5,583 nt of DNA from Rhodopirellula sp. (lineage in GTDB: Bacteria; Planctomycetota; Planctomycetia; Pirellulales; Pirellulaceae): contig PAUV01000068.1 of NCBI GenBank assembly GCA_002712845.1, forward strand, positions 1 through 5,583, read 5' to 3'. Positions 1-5,583 of this stretch are shown piece after piece (the stretch's first letter is position 1; each line of letters begins with the position of its first letter). The position numbers and the translations under genes are program-made. The notes under the pieces are model-generated. The model made no database searches and was not told the origin of the DNA. It saw only the letters and a list, made by a program, of their open reading frames with translations.

Positions 1-158
1 TTCCCATTTTAGAGAACGGGAAGCTGGTGGGTCAGGTTAGTCGCCGCGACGTTCTGGAGTCAGCAGCCGCACTGTTGCGTCCCTCAGCAACGCGGTACAA
101 ATCCGAAACGTTGTACCTGAGTCCCCTTCAGAAATCAGTTCCAGATTCTTTGCGATAA
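1..158 (+). CDS. C-terminal end of a CBS-domain protein (partial, cut by left edge)
   Basis: The frame whose full codons begin at base 3 is open from the window edge to a TAA at 156-158, giving 51 visible residues. The start lies outside the window. The first residues read PILENGKLVGQVSRRDVLES, which matches the closing strand-helix of a CBS domain: a 'pvl-dgklvGqvSrrDvl' strand followed by the conserved Arg-Arg-Asp and a helix. CBS domains usually come in pairs and bind adenine nucleotides, acting as regulatory modules or as small stand-alone sensors. After the domain comes a short polar tail of about 30 residues with no recognisable motif, so the CBS pair is probably the C-terminal module of its protein. 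The gene converges on the sulfatase, with 52 bases between the two stop codons. What the rest of the protein does cannot be told. The CBS call rests on one motif and is fairly secure; the frame is short, but no other frame is open here. Confidence 0.72.
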   Translation, partial: PILENGKLVGQVSRRDVLESAAALLRPSATRYKSETLYLSPLQKSVPDSLR

Positions 159-210
159 GAACAGACTGTCGGGAAGAATGTCCTGATCGGCTCGCATGCG
201 CGGTCCAAAA
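159..210. other. Short convergent intergenic gap
   Basis: Fifty-two bases separate the stop of the CBS-domain gene on the plus strand from the stop of the sulfatase on the minus strand. The only symmetry I see is the 8-base palindrome CGCATGCG at 193-200. It has no loop or T-run, so I do not call it a terminator. Confidence 0.5.
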
Positions 211-1785
211 TCACTTCTGGTTGGCTTGCTTTTTGGGCTTGTTGCGTCTTACACGACCGGGATCGTCATCGGGTCCGACTGCATATTGTTTGCGAAGGCG
301 TTGCAATTCAGATTTCATGTGTTGCTGGACTTCAGCGTACTCCGGATCATTAAATACACTTCGCAGTTCGTTCGGGTCTTCTGTCAAATCGAATAATTCC
401 CAGTCGTCAATTTTCTTTCCCTCCAAGGCATAGAAGTGAATTAACTTGTGCTGGCCATTCGTGACTCCGTAGTGGCGTGCCACATTATGTCCGCCAGGAT
501 TCTCGTAGTACTGGTAGTAAAACGCGGTTCGCCAATCATCCGGAGTTTTTCCTTCGAGTATTGGGACGAGGCTTTTTCCCTGCATGTCTGAGGGGATGTC
601 AACTCCTGCAACATCAAGAAAGGTTTCCGGGAAGTCGAGGTTGGAAACAATGTCATCGTTGATGGTGCCCGGCTTCACATGCCCGGGCCATCGGACTAGC
701 AATGGAGTTTTTAAAGATTCCTCGTACATCCATCGTTTGTCAAACCAACCATGCTCACCGAGGTACCAGCCTTGATCTGATGAGTAAATGACAATGGTAT
801 TATCAGTTAAACCGGCAGTGTCCAGATAGTCGAGCACCTGACCGACACCATCATCAACACTCTTGACGCATCGGAGGTAGTCTTTCGCATAACGTTGGTA
901 CTTCCACTGCAGAATTTCTTTCTCCGACATTGTGGCACGTGCTTTTTCGAAAGCTTCATTCTTCGGGCTATAGGCAGCATCCCAGACTTTGATCTGTTCC
1001 GGGGTCATGGTGCCGTGACCCTGTAACTTGAGATCTCTTGGATTCAAGTGTTGTCGCATGGTCATGGTTTGCCGACCGGCTGCTTGGGTGCGGCCAGAGT
1101 AGTCGTCGTACATCGTTGCCGGTTCAGGCAATGTCACATCATCCAGCCAATTCAGATACTTTGGCGACGGCATCCAGTTTCGGTGAGGCGCTTTGTGCTG
1201 GTACATCACCATGAAGGGCTTATCTGGATCACGCTTCTCTGTCATCCAGTTCAGTAATTTGTCTGTGATGATTTCAGTCGTATAGCCAACGTGTTTCTGA
1301 GTGACTGGTTGACCATTTTCATCAGCAGTGATCATGGGTGGGTTGTAATAGGGACCTTGCCCCTTGAGCACATCGTAGTAGTCGTAACCTTGTGGTGTTG
1401 AAGCCAGGTGCCATTTTCCGACCACGGCGGTTTGGTAACCGTGGGCCTGCAAAAGTTTAGGAAACGTCTGTTGATCTCCATTGAATCGATTGCCATTGCG
1501 GATGAAGCCGTTGAGGTGGCTGTACTTGCCCGTTTGAATGACAGCGCGACTGGGGCCGCAAATTGAGTTGGTCACATAGCAACGATCAAAACGCATGCCT
1601 TCATTGGCAATGCGATCCAAATTGGGAGTTGTGATGCGAGAAGGATCGTAGGCGCTGAGTGCCTGTTCGCAGTGGTCATCTGTGAAAATGAAGACAATGT
1701 TTGGAGGCGGATCAGCGGCATGGGACCATGAAGTGATAGACAGCAAGATGATCAGTGCTGCCGGATTGAAACTCAGTCGCTGCAT
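211..1785 (-). CDS. Secreted type I (formylglycine-dependent) sulfatase
   Basis: This encodes a 524-residue alkaline-phosphatase-superfamily sulfatase, which hydrolyses sulfate esters, probably on a glycan. I chose the ATG at 1785 because it opens directly on a signal peptide (basic start MQR, hydrophobic core AALIILLSI, likely cleavage after SHA at residue 23). The frame is open upstream to 1896, but that extension is polar and would bury the signal. In numbering from this start, the metal-binding pair is Asp36-Asp37 (FTDDH) and the formylglycine site is Cys76 in CGPSR, a complete C-x-P-S-R motif followed by the TGKYSH segment. Lys124-Trp-His126 (GKWHL), His197/His201 (HKAPH), the SSDQG block around Asp337 and Lys350 complete a normal active site, so it should be active if a formylglycine-generating enzyme exists elsewhere. 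The stretches HLNG, GQGPYYNP and the YQRYAKDYLR segment recall the SulfAtlas S1_11 group (N-acetylglucosamine-6-sulfatase/mucin desulfatase type); the substrate is inference. The C-terminus is strongly basic. No clear Shine-Dalgarno precedes the start. Confidence 0.93.
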   Translation of the reverse strand: MQRLSFNPAALIILLSITSWSHAADPPPNIVFIFTDDHCEQALSAYDPSRITTPNLDRIANEGMRFDRCYVTNSICGPSRAVIQTGKYSHLNGFIRNGNRFNGDQQTFPKLLQAHGYQTAVVGKWHLASTPQGYDYYDVLKGQGPYYNPPMITADENGQPVTQKHVGYTTEIITDKLLNWMTEKRDPDKPFMVMYQHKAPHRNWMPSPKYLNWLDDVTLPEPATMYDDYSGRTQAAGRQTMTMRQHLNPRDLKLQGHGTMTPEQIKVWDAAYSPKNEAFEKARATMSEKEILQWKYQRYAKDYLRCVKSVDDGVGQVLDYLDTAGLTDNTIVIYSSDQGWYLGEHGWFDKRWMYEESLKTPLLVRWPGHVKPGTINDDIVSNLDFPETFLDVAGVDIPSDMQGKSLVPILEGKTPDDWRTAFYYQYYENPGGHNVARHYGVTNGQHKLIHFYALEGKKIDDWELFDLTEDPNELRSVFNDPEYAEVQQHMKSELQRLRKQYAVGPDDDPGRVRRNKPKKQANQK

Positions 1786-2025
1786 CGGCTGGGAACCTGT
1801 GAATGAGGCTTGGGCGGGAAGGTTGAATGCCGGGCTGTCTGCCCGCCTCTCCATGATAGCGGGTAAATCTGGCGATGATCGAACGGAACGTAGCATATTT
1901 TCCGCCTCAAGAAGCTACGGTTTTGGATTCCATCGCCTCGTCCAGTGGCATTTGACATACGTTGAACTACATTATGAAAGACGTCCTTCCCGCCTTGAAT
2001 CCTCTTGTTCGTGACTTTTGCACTC
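1786..2025. promoter_or_regulatory. Divergent intergenic region between sulfatase and DUF1080 genes
   Basis: These 240 bases lie between the two start codons and should carry the promoters of both secreted enzymes. I found no convincing gene in it: the frames that cross it are extensions or shadows of the flanking genes. A 6-base inverted repeat, CGTAGC at 1889-1894 and GCTACG at 1914-1919 with a 19-base spacer, could be an operator half-site pair but could also be chance. The best promoter candidate is listed separately. Confidence 0.5.
1952..1978 (+). promoter_or_regulatory. Candidate sigma-70-type promoter for the DUF1080 gene
   Basis: A perfect TTGACA at 1952-1957 is followed after 15 bases by TATGAA at 1973-1978, which matches four of six positions of the -10 consensus. 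The spacing is shorter than the usual 17. It would give a leader of roughly 40 bases before the ATG at 2026. On the opposite strand the same A/T-rich patch reads CATAAT (1976-1971), a five-of-six -10 match, but it has only a poor -35 partner. No experimental support can be drawn from sequence. Confidence 0.3.
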
Positions 2026-3234
2026 ATGCGATACCTGCTAACCACCGTTTTTCTGGCGTTTGCTTGTACCTCTACCTTGATCGCGGAGAATAACGCGAAG
2101 GGGCCAGCCTTCACCGAGCCACCCAAAGGTGATAAGGACTTTGCCTTGATGGGTGAGTTCCTTGGTGAGATCACGCCCGTCGACGGAGAGAAAGAAACGC
2201 TCGGCTTGCAGTTGCGGTCTCTCGGAGATGGATCGTTTGATGCACAATCTTTCCTGGGAGGCTTGCCCGGACAGGACAAGCACAAGCCAGAAGCGTTCCG
2301 CATGATCGGCCAACGGTCAGATGACTTCGTGGTTCTTTCAGGTGGGCCGTGGGTCATGATTGTTGAGAAGGATCATTGTCTGCTGGTCGATCGAAAAGGC
2401 AACAAGATTGGCAAGTTGAATCGCTTGCAACGGTCGAGCCCAAGCATGGGAGCCCTTCCTCCAGAAGATGCCATCGTCTTGTTTGATGGAAAAAATGTTG
2501 ATCAGTTTTCAAATGCTCAAATGACCAAAGATGGACTTTTGATGCAGGGGGCCGACCTGAAACCAATGTTCCAGGACTTTAACTTGCATGTTGAATTCCG
2601 GATCCCCTACATGCCTAAGGCGGAGGGACAGAGTCGCGGCAATAGCGGACTCTATTTGCAAAGTCGTTACGAGTGCCAAGTGCTCGATTCGTTTGGCTTA
2701 GATCGACTACAGAACGGTCTGGGGTCACTTTACCGGTTTAAAAAACCTGATGTGAACATGGCCTTACCACCTCTCAGTTGGCAAACCTACGATGTGCAAT
2801 TCACCGCACCACGATGGGCTGCTGATGGGTCGAAAGTTCGCAACGCACGAATCACATCGTGGATCAACGGAGTCAAAGTGCAGGACAATGTCGAGTTGCC
2901 CAATAAAACGGGTGCCGGGCAGCAAGAAGAGCCAATCCTGCTGCCGACAAAATTTCAAGATCACGGTGACCCAGTAAGATTCCGAAATGTCTGGTTAGTC
3001 GACCGTGGTTTGGCTACAGGCAATTTTCCTGTCTATCCCACGAAAGAAGAATTGGAAGCTGCGAAGAACGCCAAGATAGCTGCCGCGAAGAAGGAAGCTG
3101 CGAAGAAGGCAGCCGCAGACAAGAAGGCAGCGTCAGAAAAGGCAGCGGCAGACAAGAAGGCAGACGCAGAAAAGGCAGACGCAGAGAAGGCAACTGCAGA
3201 GAAGAAGCCTGAGGCTGCGGCGGTTAAGAACTGA
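2026..3234 (+). CDS. Secreted DUF1080 (3-keto-disaccharide hydrolase family) protein with Ala/Lys-rich tail
   Basis: This encodes 402 residues. I chose the ATG at 2026 because it starts the signal peptide exactly (MRY then LLTTVFLAFACTSTLIA, cleavage near residue 20); an upstream TTG at 2005 and GTG at 2011 only add a few residues. No Shine-Dalgarno is visible. Residues about 35-135 form an N-terminal region with DFALMGEFLGEI, LGDGSFDA and FLGGLPGQ, a pattern I associate with planctomycete DUF1080 proteins but cannot name as a defined fold. Residues about 147-328 are the DUF1080 domain: AIVLFDGKNVDQF at its start, the conserved RGNSGLYLQSRYE block (204-216), the WQTYDVQF strand, and the closing VRFRNVWLVDRG. 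Family members have a lectin-like beta-sandwich fold and have been linked to cleaving 3-keto-glycosides. Residues 344-402 are a low-complexity tail with 25 Ala and 16 Lys in 59 residues. The gene diverges from the sulfatase, suggesting related glycan use, and converges on the ATPase gene with a 12-base gap. Confidence 0.9.
   Translation: MRYLLTTVFLAFACTSTLIAENNAKGPAFTEPPKGDKDFALMGEFLGEITPVDGEKETLGLQLRSLGDGSFDAQSFLGGLPGQDKHKPEAFRMIGQRSDDFVVLSGGPWVMIVEKDHCLLVDRKGNKIGKLNRLQRSSPSMGALPPEDAIVLFDGKNVDQFSNAQMTKDGLLMQGADLKPMFQDFNLHVEFRIPYMPKAEGQSRGNSGLYLQSRYECQVLDSFGLDRLQNGLGSLYRFKKPDVNMALPPLSWQTYDVQFTAPRWAADGSKVRNARITSWINGVKVQDNVELPNKTGAGQQEEPILLPTKFQDHGDPVRFRNVWLVDRGLATGNFPVYPTKEELEAAKNAKIAAAKKEAAKKAAADKKAASEKAAADKKADAEKADAEKATAEKKPEAAAVKN
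3109..3204 (+). repeat. In-frame tandem repeats coding the Ala/Lys/Glu tail
   Basis: Two adjacent 33-base units (3109-3141 and 3142-3174) encode AAADKKAASEK and AAADKKADAEK and differ at only a few bases. They are followed by two 15-base units (3175-3189 and 3190-3204) encoding ADAEK and ATAEK. The block is purine-rich on the plus strand. All units are multiples of three, so gain or loss of a copy would keep the reading frame. The encoded peptide is predicted to be a charged helix. Confidence 0.85.
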
Positions 3235-3241
3235 GTGCACA

Positions 3242-3252
3242 GGCTGTTAGCC
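3242..3252. other. Small hairpin between convergent genes
   Basis: GGCTGTTAGCC can form a 4-base stem with a 3-base loop, covering the ATPase stop codon (3249-3247) just after the DUF1080 stop. It is too short and lacks a T-run on either strand, so its role in ending transcription is doubtful. It is noted because no better terminator exists in the 12-base gap. Confidence 0.2.
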
Positions 3253-3933
3253 AGCGGGTGAATCTGATCGGCTGTTTTGTCCGGTTTGATTTACCGATTC
3301 TTCGGTCACTTGACCATCGACGATATGAAAACGCCGATCGGCCAGGGCGGTTGCTTCGGCTGCGTTGTGGGTGATGTGTAACGTTGTGACACCAGTATTG
3401 TCAGTCAGCGTGCGCAACAACGCTTGAATTTCTTCGCGTGTTTCAGCATCCAGGGCACTCAGCGGCTCATCAAGCAGTAGCACGGTGGGGCGAAAGGAGA
3501 GTGCACGACCAAGTGCAACACGTTGAGACTCACCCCCGCTAAGTCCTTCGATCTGTCGTTTCAGCAGATGGGTAATGCTCAGCATTTCTGCCAATTCATT
3601 CACTCGGCGTTCAATTTGCGTTGTGTGAAACCGTCGCAAATGTAACGCGAATTTGAGATGTTCAGCGACCGAAAAGGTGGGGAACAGGGCGAGATCTTGC
3701 GGCACGTAGCCGATTTCGCGATCGCCGGGTGGCCAGTCTGTGACATCCATGCCACGTATCATGATCTTGCCGCTCTGTACGCGTCTTAGTCCGCAAAGAG
3801 ATTCCAGAATGGTGGTCTTGCCTCGACCCGTTCGACCCATCAAAACCGCGTACTGGCCGCTGCCAATCTCAAATGTGACATCCTTCAATTGAAAGTCACC
3901 GGCCCTGATGCATACTTGTTGGAACTCGATCAT
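3247..3933 (-). CDS. ModC-like oxyanion ABC transporter ATP-binding protein (no TOBE/Mop domain)
   Basis: This is a 228-residue ABC ATPase that should power uptake through the adjacent permease. The ATG at 3933 is the start: it gives the standard opening MIEFQQVCIR, overlaps the permease stop as ATGA, and has AGGA eight bases upstream. The frame is open to 4170, but that part lies inside the permease gene in another frame and has no ABC-like sequence. All motifs are intact: Walker A GRTGRGKTT (33-41), Q-loop Gln79 (YVPQD), signature LSGGE (131-135), Walker B VLLLDE (151-156), D-loop SALD and switch His189 (HITHN). The EIGYVPQDLALFP segment is typical of the molybdate/sulfate/iron importer group. 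Classical ModC (about 350 residues) carries a C-terminal TOBE/Mop domain that binds molybdate; here the protein ends about 20 residues after the nucleotide-binding domain in a polar tail, so that control is absent. Substrate is inferred from neighbours. Confidence 0.9.
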   Translation of the reverse strand: MIEFQQVCIRAGDFQLKDVTFEIGSGQYAVLMGRTGRGKTTILESLCGLRRVQSGKIMIRGMDVTDWPPGDREIGYVPQDLALFPTFSVAEHLKFALHLRRFHTTQIERRVNELAEMLSITHLLKRQIEGLSGGESQRVALGRALSFRPTVLLLDEPLSALDAETREEIQALLRTLTDNTGVTTLHITHNAAEATALADRRFHIVDGQVTEESVNQTGQNSRSDSPAG

Positions 3934-4787
3934 GATGTCAATCCTGTCCCTAGTACACGTAGGACGACAAGCACTACCACAGCCATCGCGACCATCAGCA
4001 GTGAGACGGCGACCGCGGCATTGAGTTGACCGATAGAGAGTTCCAGAAAGACGGTTGTCGATAGCACTTCCGTTCGCATTCGGGTCGCCCCAGCGAATAC
4101 CAGAATCGGACCAAACTCTCCCAAGGCTCGTGCCCACGCGATCGTGGTTGCCGCGATCATGCCACGCCAAGATTGGGGCAGAGCAATCTGCAGGAATGCC
4201 TGTCCGCGAGTACAGCCCAGTGTGCGGGCAACGTCCTCTGCGCGTGGGTTGATCTGGTCAAAAGTCACTCGCATGGTTCGGACGGCGAATGCACAGGAAA
4301 CGCTAAATTGTGCAAGGATCACTGCTGGCCATCGGTAGGTCACAGGAAATCCGATATCGTCACGAAGCCATGCCTCCAGTTCCCAGTTGCCGAAGGGAAG
4401 ATGGAAAAGGATAAGGAGACTCAGTCCTAGTACCAGTGGAGGCAGCACGATGGGGATGTCAACGATCGTATCAATCAGCAGACGTCCCGGAAATCGATAT
4501 CGTGAGAGCAGGTATCCAAGGGGGGTGGCAACCCAAATGGACAGCAACGCTGCGATGGTGCAGGAAAGAATAGTCAGCCGAAATGCAGACTGTATTTCCG
4601 GTTTCATCACGGCAGCCCTGAAGTCCTCAAAGGAGGTGAACATCAGGTCGGCAGCAATGAGTAAGACGATAAGCAGGATAAAGCACGAGGAAATACCGCT
4701 CATGACGAGGAAAAAGGGTAGGTCAGAGCATCTTCGCCTAAGCTTGCTTTTCGTTTCGGCTGTTCGTTGTGTGGTGGGGTCACTCAT
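3930..4787 (-). CDS. modB: Molybdate/tungstate-type ABC transporter permease (ModB family)
   Basis: This encodes 285 residues of an inner-membrane permease that forms the anion channel with the ATPase. I prefer the ATG at 4787; the only upstream option is a TTG at 4811, which would add eight residues and deepen the overlap with the preceding gene. After a basic cytoplasmic start (KSKLRRR) I count six hydrophobic segments, at about 23-47, 67-94, 104-129, 152-170, 209-233 and 254-279. The third holds VDIPIVLPPLVLGLSLLILF, characteristic of ModB/NifC permeases. The EAA loop that docks on the ATPase is clear at about 183-204: AEDVARTLGC, then IALP. It is followed by ARALGEFGPILVFAG, matching the ModB 'aRalGEFGa' signature. 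Sulfate permeases (CysT/CysW) are the nearest alternative family. Its start overlaps the binding-protein stop by eight bases (ATGAGTGA) and its stop overlaps the ATPase start by four, implying one transcript and coupled translation. GGAG lies 13 bases before the ATG, farther than usual. Confidence 0.88.
   Translation of the reverse strand: MSDPTTQRTAETKSKLRRRCSDLPFFLVMSGISSCFILLIVLLIAADLMFTSFEDFRAAVMKPEIQSAFRLTILSCTIAALLSIWVATPLGYLLSRYRFPGRLLIDTIVDIPIVLPPLVLGLSLLILFHLPFGNWELEAWLRDDIGFPVTYRWPAVILAQFSVSCAFAVRTMRVTFDQINPRAEDVARTLGCTRGQAFLQIALPQSWRGMIAATTIAWARALGEFGPILVFAGATRMRTEVLSTTVFLELSIGQLNAAVAVSLLMVAMAVVVLVVLRVLGTGLTS
3942..3945 (-). promoter_or_regulatory. Ribosome binding site of the ATPase gene
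   Basis: On the minus strand AGGA lies eight bases before the ATG at 3933, inside the last codons of the permease gene. It is the clearest Shine-Dalgarno in the window and supports the internal start over the long upstream extension of the frame. Confidence 0.6.
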
Positions 4788-5583
4788 TTTCTGCGCTGGA
4801 CTCCGTGTCAAGTTTCCAGCGAAAGCCTTCAGCCATAAAGCTATCCTGAGAATCGGTTGAGCAGATTTGCTGGAACAGACGACTAGCGGTTAAGGCGTTC
4901 GGTGAGTCAGGTGTGATTGCGTAGGGTTGCGTTGCGACGCTGCAGTCAAGTCCTTGGATGCGAACGGCATCAAGGAAATCACCCGAACCTGCGGTGTTGC
5001 TCAGATAAACCACAGCGGCGTCGAGTGATCCGGCTTGCATTTGGTTGACAAGCATGTCACCCGTTGGAGTTTGGACGGTGACGTTTTCCATCACTTCCTG
5101 TTGGACGCCACCTTCTCGAAAGGTGTTCTGTGTAACCCAGCCCATCGCGCATTGTTTTTCATGACCAATGCCCACTCGCAATCCATCCTTGGTCAGGTCT
5201 CGCAATCCAGCAATTTCGTGCGGGTTACCTTTTTTGACAATGATGACCAATTCGTTCTGCGAAACATCGGTCGGTTCAGGAAACAGGTCGGGAACTTGTT
5301 CCATGAATTCTGTATCACAGGCAAAATAGGCATCAGGCACTTGCCCAGCTTTCATTTGAGCAACCAGAATGCCGCATCCGTTGTACACAGTATTGACGCG
5401 AACTCCTTCCCGCTTTTCGAATTGTTTGACCGTCTCTTCAATCGCGGGGCGGAGCATCGAACCGGCAAATAGATTGAGCTCGGGGGTTTCTGACCAGACA
5501 TCACCTTTTTCAACTTGAAAACCATGTTCGGCATAATTTGCGAGACCGCGGTCTCGGGCTGTCACATAGCGGGCAAAGTGTAA
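4780..5583 (-). CDS. ModA-like oxyanion-binding protein, C-terminal part of a probable tandem two-domain fusion (partial)
   Basis: The frame is open from the right edge (first codon TTA at 5583-5581) to TGA at 4782-4780, so 267 residues are visible and the start is missing. A GTG at 5565 is not a credible start: the six codons before it continue the same protein and no signal peptide follows. Visible residues 1-22 (LHFARYVTARDRGLANYAEH then GF) look like the end of one periplasmic binding domain, and residues about 35-258 are a complete further one of the SBP_bac_11/ModA type: LNLFAGSMLRPAIEETV, REGVRVNTVYNGCGILVAQM, GQVPDAYFACD, NELVIIVKKGNP, GIGHEKQCAMGW, and a closing RLFQQICSTDSQDSFMAEGF. 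The protein should capture molybdate or tungstate outside the cytoplasmic membrane and deliver it to the permease. A Cys (visible residue 70) occupies the YNGCG position where ModA usually has a ligand-contacting Ser. It is the first of the three genes in transcription order. Confidence 0.82.
   Translation of the reverse strand, partial: LHFARYVTARDRGLANYAEHGFQVEKGDVWSETPELNLFAGSMLRPAIEETVKQFEKREGVRVNTVYNGCGILVAQMKAGQVPDAYFACDTEFMEQVPDLFPEPTDVSQNELVIIVKKGNPHEIAGLRDLTKDGLRVGIGHEKQCAMGWVTQNTFREGGVQQEVMENVTVQTPTGDMLVNQMQAGSLDAAVVYLSNTAGSGDFLDAVRIQGLDCSVATQPYAITPDSPNALTASRLFQQICSTDSQDSFMAEGFRWKLDTESSAENE

Noticed and set aside
193..200. CGCATGCG palindrome as terminator of the CBS or sulfatase gene
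   Set aside because: It is a perfect palindrome with no loop, is only 8 bases long and has no T-run on either side.
1786..1896. 37-codon upstream extension of the sulfatase
   Set aside because: It would place a polar segment ahead of a typical signal peptide; the ATG at 1785 fits an exported sulfatase better.
2083..2097. DUF1080 protein as a lipoprotein
   Set aside because: The Cys in the signal region is preceded by LAFA, with Phe before Ala, which does not fit a standard lipobox; a normal cleavage site near LIA is more likely.
1773..2357. 194-codon open frame on the minus strand across the divergent gap
   Set aside because: It lies mostly opposite the signal peptide and N-terminal domain of the DUF1080 gene, has Arg/Ser/Pro-rich composition and no domain-like pattern. 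It is a shadow frame.
3109..3204. Tandem repeats as a CRISPR array or transposon end
   Set aside because: The repeats are adjacent without spacers, stay in frame and encode a continuous Ala/Lys/Glu helix, so they are coding low complexity.
3934..4170. 79-codon upstream extension of the ATPase frame
   Set aside because: It overlaps the permease gene in another frame, is rich in Arg, Gly and Asp with no ABC-like sequence, and the ATG at 3933 has both a ribosome binding site and the ATGA junction.
4387..4860. 157-codon plus-strand open frame opposite the permease gene
   Set aside because: It is antisense to well-conserved permease sequence and shows no domain or membrane pattern of its own.
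5035..5472. 145-codon plus-strand open frame inside the binding-protein gene
   Set aside because: It is antisense to a region with clear binding-protein motifs; its own translation is rich in His and Phe with no recognisable family.

Overview
The window looks like chromosomal DNA from a planctomycete or a close relative. The basis is the combination of a secreted type I sulfatase, a secreted DUF1080 (3-keto-disaccharide hydrolase) protein with an N-terminal domain I associate with planctomycetes, weak or absent Shine-Dalgarno sites, and intermediate GC content. This is inference from gene content; no rRNA or marker gene is present. I see no tRNA, rRNA, CRISPR array, insertion sequence or phage gene.

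Layout. (1) Bases 1-158, plus strand: the last 51 codons of a gene cut by the left edge, ending in what looks like the C-terminal half of a CBS domain. (2) Bases 211-1785, minus strand: an exported sulfatase with an intact formylglycine motif, convergent with the CBS gene. (3) Bases 1786-2025: a 240-base gap between divergent genes, with one candidate promoter. (4) Bases 2026-3234, plus strand: an exported DUF1080 protein with an Ala/Lys/Glu-rich repetitive tail. (5) Bases 3247-5583, minus strand: a tightly packed oxyanion ABC transporter operon, transcribed right to left as binding protein, permease, ATPase. The genes overlap by 8 and 4 bases. The binding-protein gene is open through the right edge.

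How the genes work together. The sulfatase and DUF1080 protein are divergently arranged and both probably act outside the cytoplasm on carbohydrate: one removes sulfate esters, the other belongs to a family linked to cleaving oxidised glycosides. The transporter operon is of the molybdate/tungstate (ModABC) type; its exact substrate cannot be fixed from sequence alone.

Most notable points: the binding protein appears to be a tandem fusion of two binding domains, of which only the last strand-helix part of the first is visible; the second domain has a Cys where ModA-like proteins usually have a ligand-contacting Ser; and the ATPase lacks the C-terminal TOBE/Mop domain of classical ModC. Nothing here proves a wholly new system, but the transporter architecture deserves a check.
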